From the NCBI GenBank assembly GCA_018902545.1, contig JAHIQM010000014.1:1-64000 (forward strand): 64,000 bases of DNA, read 5' to 3'. How positions within the stretch are numbered: position 1 is the first letter of the stretch; every line of letters begins with the position of its first letter. The position numbers and the translations under genes are program-made. The notes under the pieces were generated by a model. It searched no databases. It was not told the origin of the DNA and saw only the letters and a program-made list of their open reading frames with translations. Positions 23,834 through 31,896 of the stretch are shown here, one piece after another. Source of the stretch: Pseudomonadota bacterium (GTDB lineage Bacteria; Desulfobacterota; Desulfovibrionia; Desulfovibrionales; Desulfomicrobiaceae).

Positions 23834-23932
23834 TCGTGCAGAGGTTTTGGACAGGGAAGAATCTTTGAAAAAGTCGTCAGGCATTTTTGACAGTCGAGAG
23901 TCTGCGAGCGGAACCGTCAAGAGGCTTTGGAC
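23795..23932 (+). repeat. Diverged direct repeat next to the palindrome
   Basis: The segment 23795-23852 (GACAGTCGAGAGCCTGC ... GGTTTTGGAC) recurs in shortened, diverged form at 23889-23932 (GACAGTCGAGAGTCTGC ... GGCTTTGGAC). Together with the tandem units and palindrome it fills the 23507-23956 gap, which contains no gene. Confidence 0.5.
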
Positions 23933-23956
23933 TCAATGCGTGTCGAGTTGGGCGTA

Positions 23957-24661
23957 TTAAGCGTTCAGGGCGGTGCTCCAGCCCAGTTGGTCGAAAAGGC
24001 CCAAGAGCTCCTGGGCCGGGGGGCAGGTCAGGGTCACCCGGCTGTTGTCTTCGGGGTGGCGGAAGGTCAGCTCCACGCTGGCCAGCAGCAGGCGGTGCAG
24101 TCCGAAATATTCGCGGAAAAAGCGGTTCTGATGGCCGTCACCGCGCAGTACGTCACCGATGAGTGGGTGGCGGATGTGCGCGAAGTGGCGACGGATCTGA
24201 TGGGTGCGGCCGGTCCGGGGATGGACCTGGACCAGGCTGTAGCGTGCGCTGGGGTTGGGGCCGACCGGGTGGGGGATCTCGGCAGTGGCCAGACGCGTGA
24301 ACTCGGTTTGGGCTTCCTGCAGCGCGCCGGATTCGGATTTGAGCGGGTTGTCGATGAGCCCTTGGGGCGGCGTGAAGCCTCGCGTCACGGCCAGATAGGT
24401 TTTTGCGACTTCCTGGTCCGCGAACTGGAGGGCCAGAGCGTGGGCGGACTGCGAGGACAAGGCCATGATCATGAGGCCCGAGGTCGGGCGGTCCAGGCGG
24501 TGCACCGGATAGAGGCGCTGACCGAGCTGGTCGCGCAGAATCTGGAGCAGAAAGGGTTCGCGTCCGGCGTGGGCGTTGCGGTGCACCAGCAGCCCGGCGG
24601 GCTTGTGCACGGCGACGAGGTGAGAGTCCCGGAACAGGACCGGGATCTCATCCCCGGACAT
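23957..24661 (-). CDS. truC: tRNA pseudouridine synthase TruC-like (RluA family)
   Basis: The 234-residue protein has the RluA-family catalytic motif HRLDRPTSG at 54-62 (Asp57), plus KPAGLLVHR near the start and the TGRTHQIRRHFAHIRHPLIGD block. Overall order and the GLHRLLLAS segment resemble E. coli TruC, which makes pseudouridine at tRNA position 65. There is no S4 domain, also as in TruC. The substrate cannot be proven from sequence. It overlaps the end of ansA by 14 bases and is the last gene of that operon. Confidence 0.8.
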   Translation of the reverse strand: MSGDEIPVLFRDSHLVAVHKPAGLLVHRNAHAGREPFLLQILRDQLGQRLYPVHRLDRPTSGLMIMALSSQSAHALALQFADQEVAKTYLAVTRGFTPPQGLIDNPLKSESGALQEAQTEFTRLATAEIPHPVGPNPSARYSLVQVHPRTGRTHQIRRHFAHIRHPLIGDVLRGDGHQNRFFREYFGLHRLLLASVELTFRHPEDNSRVTLTCPPAQELLGLFDQLGWSTALNA

Positions 24662-25676
24662 TGTTTTCGGTCAGCTCGCCGCGCAGGTTTTTGGGCATGC
24701 GCTCCCTGATCTCGTCGGGGGGCAGGTCCAGGCTGAAAAGATAGATCATCTTGGTCAGCGCCGCTTCGGCCGTCATGTCCGCGCCCGAGACCACCCCGGC
24801 GCGGGCCAGGGCCGATCCGGCCTCATACCCGCTCTGATCCACCGTGCCGCGCAGGCACTGGGTGCAGTTGACGATGACCACGCCGCGCGCGCATGCCTCG
24901 GCCAGGACGTCCATGAGCTGAGCGTCATTGGATGGCCCGTTGCCCAGACCGTATGTCTCCAGCACCAGCCCCTGCAGGGGCGAACGCAGCACGTTGGCAA
25001 CGAGGTCGGCGGAGATGCCCGGGAACAGGCGCAGGGCGCCGACCCTGGCGTCGGACAGCGGGTGCACGGTCAGCCCGTTTACGGGCCGCTTGGGCAGCAG
25101 CAGCTCCGGATGGGGGCGGATGGTCACGCCGATGTGCCCGAGATCCGGGTAGTTGGGGGAGTCGAAGGCCTGGAAACCGGCCGCATCGACCTTGGTCGAG
25201 CGACACCCGCGCAGGAGGCGGTTGCCAAAACACAGGCAAACCTCGGGCACGGGCGCCAGGGCGATGACCATGAGCGCCGTGACCAGGTTGTCCCGGCCGT
25301 CGCTGCGCACCCTGCACAGGGGGATCTGCGACCCGGTCAGGACCACGGGCTTGGCCAGGCCTTCGAGCATGAACGGCAGGGCCGAGGCCGTGTAGGCCAT
25401 GGTGTCCGTACCGTGGATGACGATAAATCCGTCGAACTCGTGGTATTTCTCGGCGATGTCTTTGGCGATGGCCAGCCAGTGCCGTGGCCCCATGTTGGAG
25501 GAATCGAGCAGGGGCGCGTATTCGCAAATGACGTATTCCGGCATTTCCGGGCTTGAAAAATCAGGCATGGAGGCCATGACCCGTCCCAGATACCCTGCCT
25601 CCGGCGCGTAGCCCTGGGGGGTGGGTTTCATGCCGATGGTCCCGCCCGTGTACAGGATGCAGACCCGCTTCTTCAC
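24648..25676 (-). CDS. ansA: L-asparaginase, type I
   Basis: A 342-residue cytoplasmic enzyme that hydrolyses asparagine to aspartate and ammonia. The two threonine active-site motifs are TGGTIG (10-15) and HGTDT (88-92). There is no signal peptide, which with the length fits the AnsA-type I enzymes. It starts with GTG at 25676 inside the stop of the acyltransferase gene (4-base overlap) and overlaps truC, so the three genes form one operon. Together with aspA it would turn asparagine into fumarate. Confidence 0.92.
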   Translation of the reverse strand: MKKRVCILYTGGTIGMKPTPQGYAPEAGYLGRVMASMPDFSSPEMPEYVICEYAPLLDSSNMGPRHWLAIAKDIAEKYHEFDGFIVIHGTDTMAYTASALPFMLEGLAKPVVLTGSQIPLCRVRSDGRDNLVTALMVIALAPVPEVCLCFGNRLLRGCRSTKVDAAGFQAFDSPNYPDLGHIGVTIRPHPELLLPKRPVNGLTVHPLSDARVGALRLFPGISADLVANVLRSPLQGLVLETYGLGNGPSNDAQLMDVLAEACARGVVIVNCTQCLRGTVDQSGYEAGSALARAGVVSGADMTAEAALTKMIYLFSLDLPPDEIRERMPKNLRGELTENNVRG

Positions 25677-26449
25677 GCCTGTCTCCAGGTCGTCAGCTTC
25701 CAGTGGATGAACTCCATGATCTCTTCATGCTCGTTTTTTCCGGCCCCTTGAACGGTGATGGGCTCGCCAAAGCAGAAATGGACCGGAAGCTCGGGTCGGA
25801 TTTTGCCGAAATCCTTGACCAGACTTCCGACGCCCCAGGCATCGGTCTTGAGCGCCAGGGGCACGATGGGGACTCCCGCCTTCTTGGCCAGCTTGACACC
25901 GATGGAGTTGAACGCCGAACGGTCCAAATCGGGTGTGCGGGTAGTCTGGGGAAAGACGATGACGGAGATGCCGCGTGAGAGGCGCTCCTGGCCTTGCTCC
26001 ATGACGGCCTTGAAATCTTCCCGGGGATTGACCCGGTCCACGGCGATGGGATCGGCAGCGTTCACCACCCGTTGAAAAATGGGGTAGGTCGTCAGGCTGC
26101 GTTTGAGCACGAAGGAGATGGGCCGGTGCGCGGCCAGGATGGCCGGCATGCAGAAAGTTTCCATGGTTGACATGTGGTTGCCCACAACCACGCAGGGGCC
26201 AGGCAGGGAGGTGAAGGCGGTGGCGTTTTCGATGTGAAAGCGCATCCCGCAGGATTCGGCCCTGCGCATAAATGTCCGACTGTCCTGCGCCCATTTGGCC
26301 ATGGTGTATCCTTTCCTGGTCCGCCAGGCGGCCTCGCAGACAATGGAAACAACCCGGGCGTAGAACGCCAGGCCGGGAAACAGGCGTGCGAAAGGGGCAA
26401 CGGGGGTCAAGGGGCTGTGGTACGGGTCGGGAAAAACTTCAGTGTTCAT
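25673..26449 (-). CDS. 1-acylglycerol-3-phosphate O-acyltransferase-like protein (PlsC family)
   Basis: About 258 residues from ATG 26449 (the frame is open further upstream but shows nothing conserved). The HX4E-type catalytic motif is NHMSTME (91-97). Block III is FPQTTRT, where most PlsC proteins have FPEGTRS. One hydrophobic segment near the start suggests membrane contact. It probably acylates a lysophospholipid or related acceptor; the altered block III makes the substrate uncertain. It is first in the operon with ansA and truC. Confidence 0.75.
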   Translation of the reverse strand: MNTEVFPDPYHSPLTPVAPFARLFPGLAFYARVVSIVCEAAWRTRKGYTMAKWAQDSRTFMRRAESCGMRFHIENATAFTSLPGPCVVVGNHMSTMETFCMPAILAAHRPISFVLKRSLTTYPIFQRVVNAADPIAVDRVNPREDFKAVMEQGQERLSRGISVIVFPQTTRTPDLDRSAFNSIGVKLAKKAGVPIVPLALKTDAWGVGSLVKDFGKIRPELPVHFCFGEPITVQGAGKNEHEEIMEFIHWKLTTWRQA

Positions 26450-26563
26450 GCGAGCTCGACGTGGGTTTGCCGGGTCGTGGCGGTTTTCGACCCGTGTTTT
26501 CGGTGCCCGCAAATGGTAGCCGAAGAGGGTCCGGGCTTCCAGATTTTTTTACGCGCCTTTGTC

Positions 26564-26980
26564 CTATAGGACCTGGGTCAGCTTGGACAGGATGGTCCGT
26601 AACTGCTCGGATTCTTCAGGTGTCAGGGCGGATTGCAATTCCCTGGTCAGATGCAGGTGGTGGGTGTGATGCTCCCGGTATAATTCCTGTCCGGCCTCGG
26701 TCAGGGTCACGAGGATAGAGCGGCGGTCGGTCTCGTGGGGGATGCGCGCCACCAATCCCTGCTTTTCCAGGCGATCCACGCCGACGGTCAGGGTGCCTGT
26801 GGTCACGCCCATCTTGGCCGCCAGCTCCTTCATGCGTAGCGGTGACTGTTGGCCCAGGATTTCAAGGGTGTGCATCTGCGGCAGGGTGATGGCCGTGTCC
26901 CGGACTACGGCCTGCTCCCACGAGGACAGTTTTTCGTAAAACTCGATGATCAGGTCGCTCAGGTGTTCAAGGTCATGCAT
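26564..26980 (-). CDS. MarR-family transcriptional regulator
   Basis: A 138-residue winged-helix regulator: RMKELAAKMGVTTGTLTVGVDRLEKQGL is split over the helix-turn-helix (about 55-82) and is followed by the wing with D-R-R-S-I-L-V-T-L-T. ATG 26980 overlaps the last 8 bases of the cation transporter gene, so the regulator is co-transcribed behind its likely target. An inverted repeat around the shared promoter (27930-27974) is a plausible binding site. Confidence 0.9.
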   Translation of the reverse strand: MHDLEHLSDLIIEFYEKLSSWEQAVVRDTAITLPQMHTLEILGQQSPLRMKELAAKMGVTTGTLTVGVDRLEKQGLVARIPHETDRRSILVTLTEAGQELYREHHTHHLHLTRELQSALTPEESEQLRTILSKLTQVL

Positions 26981-27899
26981 GGCCGGGCTCCGGGCAGTTT
27001 TGAGCCGGATTCTCCGCCGGGCACGGACAGGCATGGACTTCCACGGTGACGTGTTCCAGATGGGCGACTTCCGCCACCAGATCCTTGTAGTATTCGGGCG
27101 GGCGCGGGATCGTGTCCTCCACGGTGAGATGCGCGGCGAGCGCACGTGGACCCACGTTCCAGACGTAGAGGTCACGGACCCGGACCTCACCCTTCTGCTC
27201 GACGCGGCGCAGGATGTCCGCATGCACGCCCTGGTCGGCACGGTGGTCGAGCAGAACCCGGGCCGTTTCGCGCAGCAGACCAATGGCCCAGCGTCCGATG
27301 ACCAGGGCCCCCACAATGCCCATGAGCGGGTCGAGCCAGTTCAGTCCGTATAACTTTCCGCCCAGCAGGGCGAAGATGGCCAGGATCGAGGTCAGGGCGT
27401 CGGCCAGGACGTGGATGTAGGCGGCTTTGAGGTTATGGTCATGGCTGTGGGCATGATCCTCGTCGCGCAGCCACCAGGCGCTGACCAGGTTGACGGCCAG
27501 CCCCAGTACCGCCACCAGAATGGCCGGACCAAAGGAAATGGCCACCGGCGCGAGCAACCGGCTGAAGGACTCGACCGCCATGAATACCGCCACGAGGACA
27601 AGGCCCACCGCCGAGGCGAACCCGGCCAGAGCGTTGACCTTGCCCGCCCCGAAGACCAGATCCGGATTGTCGGCGTTTCTGCGCGCCCAGACGTAGGCGA
27701 ACCAGGCTACGGCCATGGCACCGGCATGGCTGGCCATGTGCCAGCCGTCGGCCAGCAGTGCCATGGAGCCGAAAATCCAGCCCGAAAATATTTCCACGGC
27801 CATGGTGACCACGGTCAGCCAGAAAACGAAACGAATCCCGCGTTCGCCGTGGTCCATCTCATGATGGTGGTGTTTGCAGGAGCAGGAGTGGTTGTGCAT
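26973..27899 (-). CDS. Cation diffusion facilitator transporter (DmeF-like)
   Basis: A 308-residue inner-membrane metal exporter. The N-terminus is His/Cys-rich (MHNHSCSCKHHHHEMDHGE); six hydrophobic helices follow, with metal-site motifs ADGWHMASH in helix 2 and HVLADALTS in helix 5, and a His-rich loop (DEDHAHSHDHN) between helices 4 and 5. The C-terminal cytoplasmic domain ends in HACPCP. This layout fits DmeF-type CDF proteins for divalent cations such as Co, Ni or Zn. ATG 27899 was preferred over TTG 27911. The marR gene overlaps its 3' end. Confidence 0.92.
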   Translation of the reverse strand: MHNHSCSCKHHHHEMDHGERGIRFVFWLTVVTMAVEIFSGWIFGSMALLADGWHMASHAGAMAVAWFAYVWARRNADNPDLVFGAGKVNALAGFASAVGLVLVAVFMAVESFSRLLAPVAISFGPAILVAVLGLAVNLVSAWWLRDEDHAHSHDHNLKAAYIHVLADALTSILAIFALLGGKLYGLNWLDPLMGIVGALVIGRWAIGLLRETARVLLDHRADQGVHADILRRVEQKGEVRVRDLYVWNVGPRALAAHLTVEDTIPRPPEYYKDLVAEVAHLEHVTVEVHACPCPAENPAQNCPEPGHA

Positions 27900-27929
27900 G
27901 GGTACTCGCAATTGTTTGGTTGACGAAAT

Positions 27930-27974
27930 GTTTGATAGCCAAGCAAATAAATGGGTGTTGTTTGGCTGTCAAAC
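27930..27974 (-). promoter_or_regulatory. Inverted repeat around the CDF/marR promoter
   Basis: GTTTGATAGCCAA (27930-27942) and TTGGCTGTCAAAC (27962-27974) form a 13-bp inverted repeat with one mismatch and a 19-base spacer. On the minus strand one arm contains TTGACA and, 17 bases on, TATTTG, a plausible -35/-10 pair; the other arm follows directly. A MarR dimer pair bound here would block the promoter. Confidence 0.55.
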
Positions 27975-28120
27975 TTAATTTTCGGCTTCACACAAACAGC
28001 CTGCGGGAGCATGATTATTTGCTGCAGTCCCCATCTGCGGCCCGCAGTCTGGAGTGTTCAGGGATTGACAATTGCCCCCGGCTTTGAAACTCCCGGAGGC
28101 AAACAATTCTGGAGGGCAAA

Positions 28121-28387
28121 GTGCAGGACAAAGAAGGAATCTATTATTATCCCTACCCCGAGAACAAGCGCATCCGCATGTACGTTCGCGAGCAGGACGG
28201 TGCTGTCGAGTTTCGGTTGAGCAACCTCGACCATCCTGAAATATGGGAGCGTCACGGCTGGCTTGATATGGACATCATAAAGCGCGGCGCCAGAATGTTC
28301 GAGGAACGGGGTGCCAAAGCCGATCCGACGAAGATTTACGACCTGGATACCGCTCGCTATCTGCTGAAGGAAGCCAGGAAGAAGTAG
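28121..28387 (+). CDS. Conserved small protein of unknown function
   Basis: An 88-residue soluble protein starting at GTG 28121 with GGAGGG at 28111-28116. It contains YYYPYPENKRIRMYVRE, then EIWERHGWLDMDIIKRGARMF and a basic C-terminus. I do not recognise a domain. It is 14 bases ahead of the TrpF-like gene, so the two are likely co-transcribed. A hairpin (about 28072-28101, GCCCCCGG with CCGGAGGC) lies just upstream and could be a regulatory or terminating structure. Confidence 0.65.
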   Translation: MQDKEGIYYYPYPENKRIRMYVREQDGAVEFRLSNLDHPEIWERHGWLDMDIIKRGARMFEERGAKADPTKIYDLDTARYLLKEARKK

Positions 28388-28401
28388 GCCAGGGAGGGCG
28401 C

Positions 28402-29079
28402 ATGATCATTGACGGATTGGTGCAAGTGGCGGGCATTGGCAGCCTCGAAGAGGGGCGCATGCTGCTGGACTGCGGCGTGGATCTGCTCGGATTTCCCCTG
28501 CGCTTGCCCGTCCATGAGCCGGACACGTCCGAGGCCCGGGCCCGCGCCATTATCGAAGAGTTGGGTCCGGCGGTCTGCGTGCTCATCACCTACGAGGATG
28601 ATCCTGGCCACCTGGTGGATCTGTGCCGCTTCCTGAACGTGAACACGGTCCAGGTTCACGGCGACGTCTCTGTCGAGACTCTGACCCTCATCAGAGCCCG
28701 TTTTCCCCTGCGTATTTTCAAAAGCTATGTCGTGGGCCGGGAGTCCCTAAATCCAAAGGATTTCGTGCGGGCCTATTCTCCGGTTTGCGAAGCCTTCATC
28801 ACCGACACCTTTGACCCCGTCACGGGGGCCAGCGGCGCGACGGGCAAGGTGCATGACTGGGGCGTCAGTGCGGAGCTGATCCGCCACAGCCTGCGCCCGG
28901 TCATCCTCGCCGGCGGGCTGACCCCGGCCAATGTGCGTCTGGCAGTCAAGACCGTGTGTCCGGCGGCAGTGGACGTGCACACGGGGGTCGAAGCCCCAAA
29001 CGGCTCCAAGGATCCCGAACTGGTCCGGGCCTTCGTGCGCGAAGCCAGGGCCGGGTTCGTTGAGGCCAGTTTTTCCTGA
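28402..29079 (+). CDS. TrpF-like protein (phosphoribosylanthranilate isomerase family) without the usual Cys
   Basis: A 225-residue (beta/alpha)8 protein. VQVHGDVS, ITDTFDP, GKVHDWG and ILAGGLTPANV match the TrpF family, including the aspartate that acts as general acid and the phosphate-binding C-terminal loop (AVDVHTGVE). The N-terminal K-I-C-G motif that carries the general-base cysteine reads Q-V-A-G here. Either a different base is used or the reaction has changed. The gene is not next to other trp genes but behind a small protein of unknown function. Confidence 0.7.
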   Translation: MIIDGLVQVAGIGSLEEGRMLLDCGVDLLGFPLRLPVHEPDTSEARARAIIEELGPAVCVLITYEDDPGHLVDLCRFLNVNTVQVHGDVSVETLTLIRARFPLRIFKSYVVGRESLNPKDFVRAYSPVCEAFITDTFDPVTGASGATGKVHDWGVSAELIRHSLRPVILAGGLTPANVRLAVKTVCPAAVDVHTGVEAPNGSKDPELVRAFVREARAGFVEASFS

Positions 29080-29155
29080 TGCCTGGCGATAGGTCCTATG
29101 GGACCCATGGGACGTATGTAGCCAAGGCCCTCCTCTCCACCAAAGTCTCCTCCCT

Positions 29156-30571
29156 CTACTTCAGCTCGAAAAGAATGCCTCCCGTCCCGTCCGGCACCGG
29201 CACCGGCGGCTCCGGCGCATGGTAGATCTTGCGTATCTTTTCGCCCAGCACGCGCAGGTCTTCCAGGGACTTCTTCAGGTCACTCACCTCTTCCAGTAGC
29301 AGAAAGAGCAGCTCCTCCTTGCGCGGTCCGTCCGTTGCCGATTTGAGGGCCTCGATGTAGTCCGACATCAGGCCGTACTGCATGGCCTGGACCTGCGCGA
29401 TGTTGTTGAGGCGGTCCGAGAGCCCGCCCATGGTCCGGCGGTAGGTTTCAAGCTCCGTGCGCTCGATGACCGGGCGCATGTCATGCAGGATGGCCTGGTA
29501 GCTTTCCAGAAGCCCTGAATGGCGGTTATTCCTGCAGCCCGCAGTGATGACTACGTCCACCACCTCGCCCGACAGGGTCCTGAGCCTGGCCGGGTGGTCG
29601 GTGACGGTTCCGGTCCGGTTCAGCGCGGTCATGATGGCCTTGCGCTCCGTTTCTTCCGTGAAGTGTCTGACCACGTTTCCGGTCAGGGCGTGCTCCCTGT
29701 TTTCGTACCCGAAAAGGGCGATGGCCGCCTGGTTGATATCCGCGAAGCTTCCGTCCGGCATGGCCACGAAGATGGGGTCGGTGGAGTACTGGAAGATGCT
29801 GCGGTATTTCTGCTCGCTGACGCGCAGCTTCTCCTCGTCGTTTTTGCGGTCGGTCACGTCCTTGATGAAATGGTAGACCTGCTGAATCCTGCCCAGGCCC
29901 TGCTCCCTGTATATCACTTCGCCCTCGTCGCGCACCCAGCGGATGTCGCCGTTGGCGTGCACGATACGGTACTCGATGCGGTCGATCTCCTTGTCGATGA
30001 GGCCGACGTAGAAGGCCTGCACCTTGGCGCTGTCCTCGGGCAGGACCAGGTCGATGGGGTGGAAGATGTTTCCGACGAACTGGTCCGCCGGGAGACCGAA
30101 GATTCCCTCGGTGGCGCTGTTGGCCGCCTCGATGCGTGAGTGCTGGCTGTCGAAGGCCATGATGACCTCAGGGATGGAGTCCAGGATGCGTTTGAGCTTC
30201 TGGTTGGCCTTGGTCTTCTGGGTGATGTCCTTCAGGGAGCAAAGCAGGGCGAAGCCACCGCCATGGGGGATGACGCCGGCCTGCATTTCGACGAAAAATT
30301 CGATGCCGTCCGTGTCCGGCAAGGTGAATTTCACCGTCTGCCGGGCTGCGGCCGACTCCTGCGCGACGCTCCCCAAGTAGGCATCCACCCGGGCGCGGTG
30401 TTCCGGGATAACGAAGTCGGAAAATGATTTTCCGGCCAGGGTTTCGCGGTCAGCCCTGCATATTTCGGCGAAACAGCGGTTGGCGAAAATTATCCTGCCG
30501 GCACTGAGGATCACGGCGCCCTGACTCAGGGCGTCGAGCAGTTGGATATGTTCCGGGTTCATGAAATGCAT
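29156..30571 (-). CDS. PAS-domain protein without a recognisable output domain
   Basis: A 471-residue cytoplasmic protein with three PAS domains (about 10-125, 130-250 and 255-375); PAC-type segments such as EYRIVHANGDIRWVRDEGEV are clear. After these comes a helical, probably coiled-coil region (about 380-450, LETYRRTMGGLSDRL, LLEEVSDLKKSLEDL). There is no histidine kinase, GGDEF, EAL, HTH or methyl-accepting domain and no membrane segment. It may signal by protein contact. AGGA lies before ATG 30571. It stands alone and converges on the TrpF-like gene. Confidence 0.8.
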   Translation of the reverse strand: MHFMNPEHIQLLDALSQGAVILSAGRIIFANRCFAEICRADRETLAGKSFSDFVIPEHRARVDAYLGSVAQESAAARQTVKFTLPDTDGIEFFVEMQAGVIPHGGGFALLCSLKDITQKTKANQKLKRILDSIPEVIMAFDSQHSRIEAANSATEGIFGLPADQFVGNIFHPIDLVLPEDSAKVQAFYVGLIDKEIDRIEYRIVHANGDIRWVRDEGEVIYREQGLGRIQQVYHFIKDVTDRKNDEEKLRVSEQKYRSIFQYSTDPIFVAMPDGSFADINQAAIALFGYENREHALTGNVVRHFTEETERKAIMTALNRTGTVTDHPARLRTLSGEVVDVVITAGCRNNRHSGLLESYQAILHDMRPVIERTELETYRRTMGGLSDRLNNIAQVQAMQYGLMSDYIEALKSATDGPRKEELLFLLLEEVSDLKKSLEDLRVLGEKIRKIYHAPEPPVPVPDGTGGILFELK

Positions 30572-30605
30572 AAATATTTCCTGGCCGGGTTCCCCCGGCC
30601 GGTTA

Positions 30606-31241
30606 TTACGGAGCGATGTCGATCATTTCCAGCGTCGTCAGGCTGGTCCTGGCTCGCGTGCCGGGGGCGTTGAGCAGGTGCCAGGCCGTGTACTGCTCCG
30701 CGTAGAGGGTGCCCGCGGACATGCCGTCCACGGGAACGATGACGGAAAGTCCGCGCATGGACGCGCCGGTGGCCGTGTGCAGCACCGCGCCTTCGGCCGT
30801 GGTGCCGGTGATGATGACGGTGTTCACGCCAAGCTTCTTCAGGATGTCTTCAAGTTCCGTGTTGAAAAATTTGTCCACAAAAGACTGGACAACGGGCTCG
30901 CCCGGCAGCGGCTTGGCCGGGGGCAGAATGCTTTCAATCGTGCCTCTGCTGGTCAGGCTGTGCACGACGGGCATGCCCGCCGCTCTGGCCTTTGCCAGGA
31001 ACGCGCCGATGCGGGGCGCGGACTCCACGCAGCGCGGCCGCGCCTGCATGTTGCAGGTCAATTCCTCGATGTCGAGGACCAGAAAGGCCGTGTCTGTCGC
31101 GTTGACCGACACGTTCTTGAGTTCCACGGGCGCGGGCGGCTGCACAAGGCCCCATTGTTCGACAATGGTTCCTGCCAGGGCGGGCGTTATGCATATCAAG
31201 ACAAGTGTTGTCAAAACGAAAACCAGTCCAGATTTTTTCAT
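30606..31241 (-). CDS. Exported isochorismatase-fold hydrolase, catalytic Cys absent
   Basis: A 211-residue protein with a signal peptide (MKKSGLVFVLTTLVLICITP, then ALA) and an isochorismatase-like domain (DTAFLVLDIEELTC, AKARAAGMPVVHSLTS, VNTVIITGTTAEGAVLHTA). In the active enzymes the last segment carries the nucleophile as x-C-V; here it is G-A-V, so the cysteine is replaced by alanine. The first motif is DIE instead of D-x-Q. A periplasmic, possibly non-catalytic or altered member is inferred. AAGGAGG supports ATG 31241; the frame continues upstream without conserved sequence. Confidence 0.75.
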   Translation of the reverse strand: MKKSGLVFVLTTLVLICITPALAGTIVEQWGLVQPPAPVELKNVSVNATDTAFLVLDIEELTCNMQARPRCVESAPRIGAFLAKARAAGMPVVHSLTSRGTIESILPPAKPLPGEPVVQSFVDKFFNTELEDILKKLGVNTVIITGTTAEGAVLHTATGASMRGLSVIVPVDGMSAGTLYAEQYTAWHLLNAPGTRARTSLTTLEMIDIAP

Positions 31242-31260
31242 GGGAGCCTCCTTGGGGTGG

Positions 31261-31713
31261 TTAAGGGGTTTGCACCGCTGCGCAGAGGTTGTCCGGCGCC
31301 TTGGCCCCTGCCTTACGAATATTATACACGCCGCGGCCTTCGGCAATGACTACGTCAAGGTTATTGGCGGAGAAGATCTGCACGGTGGCGTTGCCGACCC
31401 GGTTGCCCAGCAGCTTGACCTCGCCCACGGCGATGAGGTCTGCCGGGTCGGCCGGGCGCAGGTAGTCCACACGCATGTCAATGGTCGCCACCCGGTCCCG
31501 CACCGAGCAGGCCGCCCACACCGCCGCGCCGCCGCAGGTGTCCACGAGCATGGAGATAAGGCCGCCGTGCAGCGAGGGACGACGTGGATCGCCGATGAAC
31601 TCCGGGCGGTAGGGCATGCGCAGGCGGGCGTAGCCGGGGCGGATTTCTTCCACCAGAAGGCCCAGAAAGCGGTCGAAAGGAATTTCCTGCTCGATGACGT
31701 GACGGATATCCAT
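31261..31713 (-). CDS. PaaI/YdiI-type hotdog thioesterase
   Basis: A 150-residue acyl-CoA thioesterase-like protein: SLHGGLISMLVDTCGG is the conserved HGG...D helix with the catalytic acid, and MRVDYLRPADPADL the central strand. These tetrameric cytoplasmic enzymes hydrolyse aromatic or other acyl-CoA thioesters. The gene lies 19 bases ahead of the exported isochorismatase-fold gene on the same strand and is divergent from minC. Confidence 0.85.
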   Translation of the reverse strand: MDIRHVIEQEIPFDRFLGLLVEEIRPGYARLRMPYRPEFIGDPRRPSLHGGLISMLVDTCGGAAVWAACSVRDRVATIDMRVDYLRPADPADLIAVGEVKLLGNRVGNATVQIFSANNLDVVIAEGRGVYNIRKAGAKAPDNLCAAVQTP

Positions 31714-31896
31714 GAAGCCCCCCCTGAATTTATGTGTTGTGATGCATTTTCATGGGCAAGACCGGGGGGCTCGTCAAGGAGCAAAGCTTGGACGCAGTGT
31801 GGCGGGCTTGTGTTCAGGTTCAGGCCGGGGTAAAGCCGCCGTTCATCTTCCGGGCATCTTCCGGATCGCAACGACTAACTTACTAAGGACATTGAC

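Noticed and set aside
23601-23932. Possible CRISPR array from the repeat cluster
   Set aside because: Units are imperfect and directly abutting, without unique spacers of constant length, and no cas gene is near.
27930-27974. Riboswitch ahead of the cation exporter
   Set aside because: The structure is one simple inverted repeat overlapping promoter-like boxes, better explained as an operator.
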